A stretch of 23,084 bases of DNA. Origin: an uncultured Candidatus Nemicrothrix sp. (GTDB lineage: Bacteria; Actinomycetota; Acidimicrobiia; Acidimicrobiales; UBA8592). Positions 1-7,400 of this stretch are shown here, in pieces. Numbering within the stretch: the first letter of the stretch is position 1; every line of letters begins with the position of its first letter. The position numbers and the translations under genes are program-made. The stretch covers positions 1 through 23,084 of the forward strand of contig CAJWRY010000010.1 in the NCBI GenBank assembly GCA_913046155.1, written 5' to 3'. Under the pieces are notes generated by a model. The model did not search any database. It saw only the letters and a list, made by a program, of their open reading frames with translations, and was not told the DNA's origin.

Positions 1-376
1 CCCAGTCCTGCCCAAAGAATGTAATGGAGCTCAGGTTTAAATGATCGAAGATTAGTTCGGCCATCCAGTCGACATGCCTGGCATATGAGTAGTCAGTTTG
101 CTCTAGTGGTTTGTCACTTTTCCCGAACCCTACTAGATCAGGAACGACGACCCGATGTCCTTTATCAACCAATTGAGGAATCATATGCCGGTAGAGGTAA
201 CTCCAGGAGGGTTCGCCGTGGAGCAATAGGATCGGGTTGCTATTCTTTGGGCCTTCATCGAGGTAGTGCACGCGCATCGTGCTACCTTCACCGTCGTTGA
301 TTTCGACATAGTTTGGCTGGTAAGGGTAGTCCTTTAAGTCGTCGAACCTTGTGTCCGGAGTTCGTATTGTTTGCAT
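1..376 (-). CDS. Haloalkane dehalogenase, partial (N-terminal 125 residues)
   Basis: Alpha/beta hydrolase that would cleave carbon-halogen bonds of haloalkanes to alcohol plus halide. The gene runs off the left window edge, so only residues 1-125 are visible. Seen: an N-terminus with RTPD-x-RF and PNY, HYLDEG at 38-43, the oxyanion segment HGEPSWSYLYR at 53-63, GFGKSDKP at 83-90, and FGQDW ending at the edge. D124 is the expected nucleophile and W125 a halide-stabilising residue. From memory of the family, these positions match DhlA of Xanthobacter (subfamily HLD-I), but the rest of the triad and the cap domain are outside the window. The ATG start has an AAGGAG ribosome site and lies 14 bp after the MBL-fold gene, so it is the last visible gene of the tetR-sulfatase operon. 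Family assignment is strong; substrate is unknown. An epoxide hydrolase is the main alternative, but the HGEP and QDW motifs favour a dehalogenase. Confidence 0.87.
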   Translation of the reverse strand, partial: MQTIRTPDTRFDDLKDYPYQPNYVEINDGEGSTMRVHYLDEGPKNSNPILLLHGEPSWSYLYRHMIPQLVDKGHRVVVPDLVGFGKSDKPLEQTDYSYARHVDWMAELIFDHLNLSSITFFGQDW

Positions 377-380
377 GCTT

Positions 381-386
381 CTCCTT
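381..386 (-). promoter_or_regulatory. Ribosome binding site of the haloalkane dehalogenase
   Basis: AAGGAG on the minus strand, 4 nt before the ATG at 376. It supports this ATG as the start of the edge-truncated dehalogenase gene. Confidence 0.75.
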
Positions 387-390
387 GTTA

Positions 391-1221
391 TCAGTCTATT
401 TCTACTCGATGCAGGTCGTCGCCTAGTTCAATTCTTCCGGAGAAATGCTGGGATGCTATCTCTTTCCATTCTTCTCCTTGGCCTGAGGGAAATGCAGGAA
501 CGTAATGGGTTAGGACGAGTGTTTCGACTCCTGCTCGCTCTGCGGTTTGTGAAGCTTCTTCAACAGAAGAGTGGTAATCGCATACATCTTGAAGCCTTTC
601 GATAGGGATATTCTCGATGATGTCCTTTCGAATTACGGTATGCACGAGTCCTTTTGCTCCTACGCATAATTTGTCCAGACCAGCGCACGGGATGGTGTCG
701 CCTGCGACAACAACAGCGTCATCTTTATAATCAAAGCGAAAGCCGATAGTCGGGTGGACAGGACGGTGCTCTGTCGGCTCTGTAGAAATTTTGACGATAC
801 CTTCCAATTCCACATTTCCGCTTTCGATCTCAATGACATCCACATCGGGAGGGTCGTTGAGGTCAGCATGGTGATCTATTCGATATCCAATGTCGAAGCT
901 GAGAAAGTGCAATATTCTATCGACTACTTCTTTAGTACCTGGCGGTCCAACAATTTGAAGAGGTTTCGGCTTTCCAAACGTAGTTATCCAAGCAGATGTG
1001 ATGACGTCATTTAAATCAGTTATATGATCACTATGAAGATGCGTGATCAAGACTCCGTTGAGCATGTTTGCGCCGCATCCTGCTGCTGTCAACCGCATAA
1101 GAACGCCTCTACCTGCGTCAACCAAGTAGTTCTCTTCACCAGCTTGTATGAGAGTTGCTGGCCCTGCTCTGTTTGGGTCAGGAATTGGCGATCCGGTTCC
1201 TAAAAGAGTGATGGTTATCAT
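391..1221 (-). CDS. MBL-fold metallo-hydrolase, RNase Z / AtsA-like
   Basis: Metallo-beta-lactamase-fold hydrolase of 276 residues, probably binding two zinc ions. Seen: an N-terminal beta strand with LLGTGSP (7-12), typical of RNase Z-like and AtsA-like enzymes, and the metal motif HLHSDH at 61-66. Further ligands fit AGDT near the middle (Asp), an upstream EHRPVHP segment, and the C-terminal THYVP (His). No signal peptide is visible, so it is probably cytoplasmic. Known relatives include RNase Z, lactone hydrolases, and the zinc arylsulfatase AtsA of Pseudoalteromonas. A tRNA-processing role is unlikely, because the gene sits inside a sulfatase/dehalogenase operon and not beside RNA genes. 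It lies 24 bp after the sulfatase and has a strong AGGAGG site. Hydrolysis of a sulfate ester, lactone or other ester made by the neighbouring steps is inference. Confidence 0.83.
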   Translation of the reverse strand: MITITLLGTGSPIPDPNRAGPATLIQAGEENYLVDAGRGVLMRLTAAGCGANMLNGVLITHLHSDHITDLNDVITSAWITTFGKPKPLQIVGPPGTKEVVDRILHFLSFDIGYRIDHHADLNDPPDVDVIEIESGNVELEGIVKISTEPTEHRPVHPTIGFRFDYKDDAVVVAGDTIPCAGLDKLCVGAKGLVHTVIRKDIIENIPIERLQDVCDYHSSVEEASQTAERAGVETLVLTHYVPAFPSGQGEEWKEIASQHFSGRIELGDDLHRVEID

Positions 1222-1225
1222 TTTT

Positions 1226-1231
1226 CCTCCT
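1226..1231 (-). promoter_or_regulatory. Ribosome binding site of the MBL-fold hydrolase
   Basis: A perfect AGGAGG on the minus strand, 4 nt before the ATG at 1221, in the 24-bp gap after the sulfatase stop. Confidence 0.8.
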
Positions 1232-1245
1232 GTGTAGATAACAAC

Positions 1246-3519
1246 TTATTGTCTAGCGTTTTCAGCACGCGCCTGAGCTTCATCTGCATCGGGCGCTCTT
1301 TTGGCTGCGAGCTGAATTTCGATTTGGTGAAGTTCCCCACTGAAAGGGAAAGGGCTTTCGTATTGAGGTGAGACAGCTGATCCGTGATCGTAACCTATGC
1401 TTGAGCCTACGGAAGATATCATTCTCATAAATAGGGGAATCCGTACGGACCCAGTTGGTTCTTCGTTGACATAGATTGTGATTTCTCCACCTTTTTTGAT
1501 TCTTTGAAATTGAGCGCGCAGTGTTGAGTATCCGGTTGGAATCTCGATATTGGACGTTACAACCGAATGGTCATCAAATGCGTTGTAATCTACAACTAAG
1601 CGTTCATTTTGTATGAATATTGAAATGCCAGAATTTTCTGTTCCGGTTGAAAAGAGAACACCATGGTCATTCTTTTTTCTAGTGATTGTGGCTGTTAAGT
1701 CAAAGCTTCTTCCTCCAATAGCTGCACTTGCTTGACCTGGTATCGGAGACATAGGAGGCCTATACACATATTTGCGGCTCGTTGGGTGCGGAGATAAATC
1801 CCTGAACCGCGCCCCAAATAATTCAAATCCTCTGTCATCAAGTGGGAAAACACCATGCTTTTCTGCTTCTTCCCACCATAATTTTTGCAACTCTGCTAAT
1901 TTTTTGGGTTCTGACTCAGCGAGGTCATTGCATTCGGACCAATCATCAGTGAGTTTGTATAATTCCCATTGCTCGGTTTCGTAATCGGCGCCAGTCTGAT
2001 GGCGACAAACAGCTTTCCATTCTCCTGCTATGAGCGCCCTGCTACCCGAGTTTTCAAAGTATTGAACCTTGTTATTAGAAATCCCCTTTGGATCAGTTAG
2101 AAGATGAGCGAAGGAATGACCTGAAATTGGAATTTGTGGAACTCCTTTGTATATTTCGGGTGCTTGGATATTTAGTAACTCAAAAAGAGTAGGTGCGATA
2201 TCGGAAACATTGACGAATTGATGCCGTAAAGAACCTCGGCTCTTCTTTTCAATCCCTTTCGGCCAATGAATAATTAGAGGAACGTGAACTCCTCCTTCAT
2301 GAGTATTTTGTTTGTACCACTTGAACGGGGTGTTACCTGCCTGCGCCCATCCCCAAGGATAATTGGTGTGGCTATGTGGCCCACCTATGTCATCAATATT
2401 CTCGATTGCTTGATCTGGAGTTTCCAATATCCCATTGAAAAACTTCATTTCGTGCATAACCCCAAAAGGGCCACCTTCTTGAGAAGCCCCATTATCTGAA
2501 AGAAGAACGAAGATTGTGTTATCTAATTCGTCTGCGTCACGCAGTCCGCTTACTAGGCGACCGATTTGATCATCAGTGTGATCAAGGAAAGCTGCGAATG
2601 CTTCTTGGAGGCGCGCAGCTAGGAGTTTTTGGTTTTGCGGGAGATCATCCCACTTCTCGACTCCAGGATTTCTTGGAGCTAATTGTGTGCCAGATGGGAT
2701 TACTCCAAGTTCTAGCTGTCGTTGATGCCAGCTTTCACGAGTGACATCCCACCCCTCATCAAAAGAACCTCTATATTTCTTTAGATAATCCGGAGGGGCT
2801 TGATGGGGAGCATGAGTAGCACCAAATGGGAGGTAAGCAAAAAATGGTCTATCAGGTCTAACTCCTTTTGAGTCAGCAATCATTCGCAGGAGGTTATCGA
2901 CAATGTCTTCACTTAGATGATAACCATCTTCTGGTTTCCCTGGAGGTTGAACAGAATGGTTGTCTCTGACGAGATCAGGATGGAATTGATCTGTTTCTCC
3001 CTCAAGGAAACCATAGAAACGATCAAACCCCCTCCCAAGTGGCCATTGATCAAATGGGCCTGCAGATGAACAGTTTTCCATCGGCGCTAAATGCCATTTC
3101 CCCGCACAAAAGGTTGCGTAACCTTCAGCTTGGAAAATCTCAGCCATAGTGGCTGCTTCATTGGTTATGTGTCCCAGCATGTGGGGAAATCCAGTGCGGA
3201 AGTTAGAAACTGATCTCATCCCAACAGCATGCTGAGATCGGCCAGTTAAAAGTGAAGCTCTTGTAGGTGAACAGAGCGGCGTAACATGAAAGTTTGTGAA
3301 CTGGAGCCCATCAGCAGCTAAGCTGTCAATATTTTCTGTGCCGATAGATGATCCATAACACCCCAATTGAGCGAATCCTGTATCATCTAAGAGAACCACA
3401 ACTATATTTGGGGCATCTTCACCGGGGTGTTGAGGGAGTTCAAACCATGGCTCTGAATCGTTGAGAGTCTTTCCAATAGTTCCTTTAAAGTTGCTTTCTT
3501 GATTACGCAATTGGGGCAT
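1246..3519 (-). CDS. Type I (formylglycine) arylsulfatase
   Basis: Sulfatase of the alkaline-phosphatase superfamily, 757 residues, hydrolysing sulfate esters. Numbering starts at the chosen ATG. Seen: PNIVVVLLDD with metal ligands D45/D46, and the active-site signature CSPTRASLLTGR starting at C83. This is the C-x-P-x-R form whose Cys is oxidised to formylglycine. Also seen are GKWHLAP and LLSDNGAS (a metal Asp-Asn pair). The last ~140 residues look like a concanavalin-like beta-sandwich, as in the ~790-residue mycobacterial AtsA/AtsD sulfatases. No signal peptide is evident, so it is probably cytoplasmic, with a sulfated substrate imported or made inside. The start was chosen because AAGAGGAGGGAA directly precedes this ATG; an in-frame upstream ATG at 3561 lies deep in tetR. 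The gene overlaps the end of tetR by 17 bp, so the two are probably co-transcribed. Maturation needs a formylglycine-generating enzyme not present here. Substrate unknown. Confidence 0.93.
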   Translation of the reverse strand: MPQLRNQESNFKGTIGKTLNDSEPWFELPQHPGEDAPNIVVVLLDDTGFAQLGCYGSSIGTENIDSLAADGLQFTNFHVTPLCSPTRASLLTGRSQHAVGMRSVSNFRTGFPHMLGHITNEAATMAEIFQAEGYATFCAGKWHLAPMENCSSAGPFDQWPLGRGFDRFYGFLEGETDQFHPDLVRDNHSVQPPGKPEDGYHLSEDIVDNLLRMIADSKGVRPDRPFFAYLPFGATHAPHQAPPDYLKKYRGSFDEGWDVTRESWHQRQLELGVIPSGTQLAPRNPGVEKWDDLPQNQKLLAARLQEAFAAFLDHTDDQIGRLVSGLRDADELDNTIFVLLSDNGASQEGGPFGVMHEMKFFNGILETPDQAIENIDDIGGPHSHTNYPWGWAQAGNTPFKWYKQNTHEGGVHVPLIIHWPKGIEKKSRGSLRHQFVNVSDIAPTLFELLNIQAPEIYKGVPQIPISGHSFAHLLTDPKGISNNKVQYFENSGSRALIAGEWKAVCRHQTGADYETEQWELYKLTDDWSECNDLAESEPKKLAELQKLWWEEAEKHGVFPLDDRGFELFGARFRDLSPHPTSRKYVYRPPMSPIPGQASAAIGGRSFDLTATITRKKNDHGVLFSTGTENSGISIFIQNERLVVDYNAFDDHSVVTSNIEIPTGYSTLRAQFQRIKKGGEITIYVNEEPTGSVRIPLFMRMISSVGSSIGYDHGSAVSPQYESPFPFSGELHQIEIQLAAKRAPDADEAQARAENARQ

Positions 3520-4141
3520 TTCCCTCCTCTTTAGTGACTGGGAGCAGGCGTTCGATAGCATTGCTCCAAGCTCTACGAGTTTGTCCGACTGTTCGATTCA
3601 GTGTGCGTCGAAACTGCTCCCAAGATTCCACCGAAGTAAGAACTGAAATTGACGCTACGATATCCTCACGATCGGCAGGGTTAAGTGTGCGTAGCTCGTG
3701 ATCAAAATGAACGCGAATCTGGTCGCTGAGCATCAACCGAGCAGAGTCGAGTTGCTTGGCCGTGATAGGGCTTCCTTGAAGATTTCTTCTGTTAAGTAAT
3801 TGGAGAGGGTGGAGTTTCTCGTGAAGTGCAAGGCGAACTTTAGTGAATGTAGCTATGCGTTGCTTGCGATCGCCGGTGCCTATCTCAGGAATGAAGACTA
3901 GTTCAGGGAAACGCTCTGTAATGCGAGCAATGGCATCGTTACGGAGCTCGTCAAGCGTCTCAAAATATCGGTACATCGACGCAATAGAAACACCTGCCCG
4001 TTTTGCGACTGCGTCTGGGCTGGGAGCATTTCCACCTTCTAATATCAGGTCAATAAACGCATCTACCGCGGAAGCACGGCGCTCAGAACGCCTAAGCGTA
4101 TGTGCGTGCGAATGAGACACAGTCTGGCGGTTATTAGTCAT
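3503..4141 (-). CDS. TetR-family transcriptional regulator
   Basis: DNA-binding repressor of 212 residues, first gene of the operon reading into the sulfatase, MBL-fold hydrolase and dehalogenase. Seen: an N-terminal helix-turn-helix of TetR type at roughly 25-70, with VAKRAGVSIASMYRYFETLDEL as recognition region (a close match to the usual GVS..T.Y.YF..K..L), followed by an all-helical ligand-binding domain. The 3' end overlaps the sulfatase start by 17 bp. A perfect 11-bp inverted repeat 22 bp upstream of its start is a strong operator candidate, so it probably represses its own operon and is released by a substrate or product of the pathway. No ribosome binding site is obvious. The family is certain; the effector is unknown. 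A few TetR members activate, but the operator position close to the start fits repression. Confidence 0.93.
   Translation of the reverse strand: MTNNRQTVSHSHAHTLRRSERRASAVDAFIDLILEGGNAPSPDAVAKRAGVSIASMYRYFETLDELRNDAIARITERFPELVFIPEIGTGDRKQRIATFTKVRLALHEKLHPLQLLNRRNLQGSPITAKQLDSARLMLSDQIRVHFDHELRTLNPADREDIVASISVLTSVESWEQFRRTLNRTVGQTRRAWSNAIERLLPVTKEEGNAPIA
3523..3528 (-). promoter_or_regulatory. Ribosome binding site that fixes the sulfatase start
   Basis: AGGAGG on the minus strand inside the tetR 3' end, 3 nt before the ATG at 3519 (extended match AGAGGAGGGA). It favours this start over the longer in-frame one at 3561, which has no such site. Confidence 0.75.
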
Positions 4142-4163
4142 CGCTTTTTGTTGCCAAAGTCAT

Positions 4164-4192
4164 ATATGATAGTGAAACTATCACTATCATAT
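4164..4192. promoter_or_regulatory. Palindromic operator upstream of tetR
   Basis: Perfect inverted repeat: arms ATATGATAGTG (4164-4174) and CACTATCATAT (4182-4192) with a 7-nt spacer. A second, shorter palindrome is nested inside: GATAGT (4168-4173) and ACTATC (4177-4182), 3-nt spacer. Three half-sites of the GATAGT type are thus packed in 29 bp. The site ends 22 bp before the tetR ATG, where it would block the promoter. Arm length and position are typical of TetR autoregulation; binding itself is inferred. Confidence 0.8.
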
Positions 4193-4273
4193 CCTACCAG
4201 CAAATACATTCCCGTAGGGTCTATCCATCGGGCTACTCTTCTGACACTCTTTCCCTTCAACTGTTGGATTTGT
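4193..4273. other. Intergenic stretch between the glycosyltransferase end and the tetR operator
   Basis: About 80 bp with no gene. It must hold the -35 region of the tetR promoter and the 3' end of the upstream glycosyltransferase transcript. The only hairpin seen is a weak CCC-TAC-GGG element near 4212-4220 with no T-run, not convincing as a terminator. Confidence 0.5.
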
Positions 4274-5257
4274 TTAGTTTGCTATGCACGATAAGTCGCT
4301 GAGAGTGCGGCTACAAATATAGGTTTCGTAGTCAGGGTACTTTCCATGAAATGCTTCTACTAATGCCTGCATTTCGTCTTGACATATTCCTGGCATCAGA
4401 ATTTCAGTGGCCGATTGGCACCGGATATAAATACTTCCCGACGGGAAATAGCTAAGAATTTCACTTTCGACTATTCCCTCTTCAGTTCTATTGTTGAGAA
4501 TGCCGAACCCAACAATATCTATAGTCTTGCCTGCTCTTAGCTTGTACCAAATAAGCTCCAAGAATGAACTTATTGAGTCTCTAATGAGGCTTACCTTTGA
4601 ACCTGGAACTGATGTCCAATGGACAGGGATCTCTGAAATAGAGAGGTTGTTTCGGTATGCGATATCCAGGATTTCTGCGTCTTGCGCAAACCCTTTCACT
4701 CTTGAGGATGAAAAGAGTACTTTTGCCACTGGGGTTCTGTATGCCTTAAACCCGCATTGGGTATCTAAGATTTCATGTCTTGAGAGCAATCGCAAAATAA
4801 AAGAAAAACCAATGGTTACGAATCTTCTTGTAGGTGAGATTCCTTGAGTTTGTGACCCTTTGAGTGAGCGAGACCCAACGACAATGTGATGTTTCTGAAG
4901 TCCCTTTATCGCAGGCTCTAAAGCGGATAGGTCAGTAGCCATATCTGCATCCATTGTGATTATCATTGGACTATTTGCAGCCGCTACTCCTATTCGTAGC
5001 GCACTCCCTTTCCCGCTACTTTCAGGTTTAGTTATCACTTTCCCCAAGGGAAAGTGATCATCAATGATTTGTTGACAGATATTACTTGTACTGTCAGTAC
5101 TTCCATCGTCAACGACAATCAGTTCGATATTCTGGGGAATAATGGATATTGAGCGTAAAGCGTCCAGTAGAGGAGGGATCCGTCTTTCTTCATTCAATGC
5201 TGGCACGATGATAGAAACCTTTGAATGGCTTTCAAAAAGGTGCTTTTTCGGGTTCAC
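4274..5257 (-). CDS. Family 2 glycosyltransferase (polyprenyl-phosphate sugar transferase type)
   Basis: Glycosyltransferase of 327 residues with a GT-A fold. Seen: VSIIVPALNEERRIP near the N-terminus, ELIVVDDGSTDST, SSGKGSALRIG, the DXD-type metal site in TMDADMATD, the loop VGSRSLKGSQTQ, and DTQCGFKAYR. This combination resembles dolichyl-phosphate glucosyl/mannosyltransferases (ALG5/DPM1 type), so a polyprenyl-phosphate acceptor is likely. There is no membrane segment. The last ~90 residues, after YKLRAGKT, are not part of the usual catalytic core and I do not recognise them. The start is GTG and overlaps the stop of the phosphopantetheinyl transferase by 4 bp (GTGA), indicating translational coupling. 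No other in-frame start fits the family N-terminus. The sugar and acceptor are unknown. Confidence 0.85.
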   Translation of the reverse strand: MNPKKHLFESHSKVSIIVPALNEERRIPPLLDALRSISIIPQNIELIVVDDGSTDSTSNICQQIIDDHFPLGKVITKPESSGKGSALRIGVAAANSPMIITMDADMATDLSALEPAIKGLQKHHIVVGSRSLKGSQTQGISPTRRFVTIGFSFILRLLSRHEILDTQCGFKAYRTPVAKVLFSSSRVKGFAQDAEILDIAYRNNLSISEIPVHWTSVPGSKVSLIRDSISSFLELIWYKLRAGKTIDIVGFGILNNRTEEGIVESEILSYFPSGSIYIRCQSATEILMPGICQDEMQALVEAFHGKYPDYETYICSRTLSDLSCIAN

Positions 5258-5919
5258 AGCTGAGTTTCAAATTTTAGGGAAGGGACCTCAATAGCTGTCA
5301 CAATTACGTCTTTACGGATCGTATATTTACCATGCATTTCTCTAATAGGACCATTCTTTTGTATATGCACTGTGAAGGTGTTCCCTTGATCATGGAAATT
5401 AATGAGAACTTCTTTAAAACCTAGCCATTCCTGTGTGATTGGATACCAAGCTTTGTACGTTGCTTCTTTAGCTGAGAAGAGAACTTTTCCGGGATGTTGA
5501 ACGAGAGTGCCACCAACGTTTTCAACCCATTCTTGCTCTTGGACATTACTTATTCTCCGCAAGACTCTAGAAGATAAAGGTTCGTCTATTTCTGCATCTA
5601 AACCTAAAGAAACGATGTCTGATTTTCTTGCGACTGCAGCAGCAGCATAACCATGCGAATGTGTTATGGATCCCACAATATTAGAGGGCCAGATTGGTTC
5701 CCCCTTTCCTCCTATCTGGATATGTTCTGGGGATACGTTTGCAAGCACCATTGCCTCATGGGCGCAAAAGCGTCCTGCAATGAATTCTCGTTTTCGGTTT
5801 TGCGAAACATTCTCTAAGTAAGTTCGTTCAGCGAGTGAGAGAAAAGATGCATCAATCTTTGCATCACGAGTTTCCATAATGGCTACAGAACTTGAAAATA
5901 AATCTTTTAGTGCTCCCAT
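5254..5919 (-). CDS. 4'-phosphopantetheinyl transferase, EntD/Sfp superfamily
   Basis: Transfers the phosphopantetheine arm of coenzyme A to a serine of acyl- or peptidyl-carrier proteins, activating fatty acid, polyketide or peptide synthases. It has 221 residues, usual for the EntD-like branch. Seen: RKREFIAGRFCAHEAM (42-57), GEPIWP (73-78), GSITHSHGYAAAAVA (83-97), the Mg-binding GLDAE (D108, E110) and the signature FSAKEATYKAW (148-158, E152). The ATG start gives a normal EntD-like N-terminus. A TANNNT box (TACGGT) lies 7 nt before it, so it may be transcribed separately from gatB (53-bp gap). It is coupled by a 4-bp overlap to the downstream glycosyltransferase. No carrier protein or synthase gene is in the window, so the target cannot be told. 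Confidence 0.92.
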   Translation of the reverse strand: MGALKDLFSSSVAIMETRDAKIDASFLSLAERTYLENVSQNRKREFIAGRFCAHEAMVLANVSPEHIQIGGKGEPIWPSNIVGSITHSHGYAAAAVARKSDIVSLGLDAEIDEPLSSRVLRRISNVQEQEWVENVGGTLVQHPGKVLFSAKEATYKAWYPITQEWLGFKEVLINFHDQGNTFTVHIQKNGPIREMHGKYTIRKDVIVTAIEVPSLKFETQL

Positions 5920-5926
5920 ACTTTGG

Positions 5927-5932
5927 ACCGTA
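5927..5932 (-). promoter_or_regulatory. Possible leaderless -10 box of the phosphopantetheinyl transferase
   Basis: TACGGT on the minus strand, 7 nt before the ATG. It matches TANNNT at leaderless spacing; no clear -35. It would start a new transcript after gatB. Confidence 0.4.
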
Positions 5933-5972
5933 TCTCAAAAATCTATTTTGGGCGCATGTTCATCATCAGCAC

Positions 5973-7400
5973 TTATTTATTTGTCGAGCGTTCGTTTAGA
6001 ATTTTGTTTATGGCTTTCCCATCTGCTTGGCCGGATGTTGATTTCATTACCTGCCCAACAAAAAATCCTTGCACTTTCGTATCCCCTGAACAGAAACGTT
6101 CCCATTCATTGGTGTGCTCATTAATGAGTTGGTCCACAAGGTTTTCTAAGTCTTTTACACTTACTGCCTCAAACCCCAATTCTGTTGCTAAATCTGAAGG
6201 AATACCTCCTCTTAGAACTAGCTCTCCTAACATTTTCTTTGCTTGTGTACTGGTAATTTCTGACTTGTTTTCCATTTGGACCAATTGTGCAAGAGCTTCT
6301 GTTGTTAACTCCCCTAAACCATCAGATAGATTATTCACTAAGTGTTTCACTACTTGCTCGGGTTCCCCTCCACCTTTAATAGCATCCAGAGCAAAGGCGT
6401 CATGGTTACGTTCAACGAGCAGGGCCACATCATTCAATTTTACTCCATTTAGGTTTGCTAGTTTTCCCCTTCGCTCGGATGGCAATTCTGGCATTTCTTG
6501 ATCAATTTTAGTGATTATTTCTTTGCTTGGATTAAGGGGCACTAAATCCGGTTCAGTGAAGTAACGGTAATCTTCAGCATCTTCCTTTGAGCGGCCGGAA
6601 CGGGTTCTTCCTGCATCTTCATCCCAGTGACGGGTTTCTTGTTTTGGGGATTCCCCATTTCCATATAGGCTGATGTGACGATTTGCTTCATACTCAATTG
6701 CTCGACCTAGCGATTTGAGTGAATTAACGTTTTTTATTTCACACCGCGTTCTAAGATTATCCTCACCTATTTCACGAACTGAAACGTTTGCATCTACACG
6801 TATTGAACCTTCTTCCATTTTCGCGTCCGATATTTCTAAAGCTAGGATGATCCCGCGTAGTTCAGAAACATACGCTTTGGCCTGTTCAATGGTTCGTATT
6901 TCTGGCTTACTTACGATTTCAATTAGTGGTATGCCGGCACGGTTGTAATCCACTAAGGAGTAATCGGAACCGGAGATTCTTCCGCTGGTTCCAATGTGGG
7001 TAGTTTTTCCCGTGTCTTCTTCTATGTGAGCTCGTTCAATTCCTATTGATTCACCAGTTGGAAGCTCAAGGTAACCGTCAAGGTTTGTTGGCAAGTCATA
7101 TTGGCTAATTTGATAATCTTTTGGCATATCTGGGTAAAAATAGTTTTTACGCGCGAATACTGATCGGTTTACTGAACAACGTAATGCTCTCCCTAGTCGC
7201 ATAGCGAAATAAACTGCTGTTTCATTGACCACAGGTAATGAGCCGGGAAGTCCTAAGCAAACAGGGCAAACATTCGTATTTGGTTCGCTTCCGAACTGAT
7301 TAAGGCACCCACAAAAGAGTTTTGTCTGCGTTGCAAGTTCAACATGCACTTCTAACCCAACTATAAGTTCCCAATCGTCTTTAAAAATTTCTTGATTCAC
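5973..7400 (-). CDS. gatB: Asp-tRNA(Asn)/Glu-tRNA(Gln) amidotransferase subunit B
   Basis: Subunit B of GatCAB, which binds mischarged Glu-tRNA-Gln or Asp-tRNA-Asn, activates the acyl group with ATP and amidates it with ammonia from GatA. 475 residues, a normal length. Seen: the family N-terminus ELIVGLEVHVEL, a zinc-type CxC...CxxC set (FCGC and VCPVC), MPKDYQISQYDLP, EEDTGKTTH, DYNRAGIPLIEIVS, RCEIKNVNS, and YFTEPDLVPL. A C-terminal helical YqeY-like tail domain follows. The GTG start overlaps the gatA stop by 4 bp (GTGA), so translation is coupled. Its presence implies that this organism makes Gln-tRNA and/or Asn-tRNA indirectly. Confidence 0.97.
   Translation of the reverse strand: MNQEIFKDDWELIVGLEVHVELATQTKLFCGCLNQFGSEPNTNVCPVCLGLPGSLPVVNETAVYFAMRLGRALRCSVNRSVFARKNYFYPDMPKDYQISQYDLPTNLDGYLELPTGESIGIERAHIEEDTGKTTHIGTSGRISGSDYSLVDYNRAGIPLIEIVSKPEIRTIEQAKAYVSELRGIILALEISDAKMEEGSIRVDANVSVREIGEDNLRTRCEIKNVNSLKSLGRAIEYEANRHISLYGNGESPKQETRHWDEDAGRTRSGRSKEDAEDYRYFTEPDLVPLNPSKEIITKIDQEMPELPSERRGKLANLNGVKLNDVALLVERNHDAFALDAIKGGGEPEQVVKHLVNNLSDGLGELTTEALAQLVQMENKSEITSTQAKKMLGELVLRGGIPSDLATELGFEAVSVKDLENLVDQLINEHTNEWERFCSGDTKVQGFFVGQVMKSTSGQADGKAINKILNERSTNK

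Noticed and set aside
85..300. 71-residue plus-strand frame near the left edge
   Set aside because: It is antisense to the haloalkane dehalogenase, whose motifs are clear on the minus strand.
3520..3561. Longer N-terminus for the sulfatase (14 extra residues)
   Set aside because: The upstream ATG has no ribosome site and lies inside tetR, while AGGAGG directly precedes the ATG at 3519.
4205..4222. CCC-TAC-GGG hairpin after the glycosyltransferase as a terminator
   Set aside because: Only 3 bp of stem and no T-run on the correct strand.
5923..6501. 192-residue open frame on the plus strand
   Set aside because: It lies antisense to gatB, has no family motif and a low-complexity Ser/Thr-rich translation; gatB on the other strand is certain.
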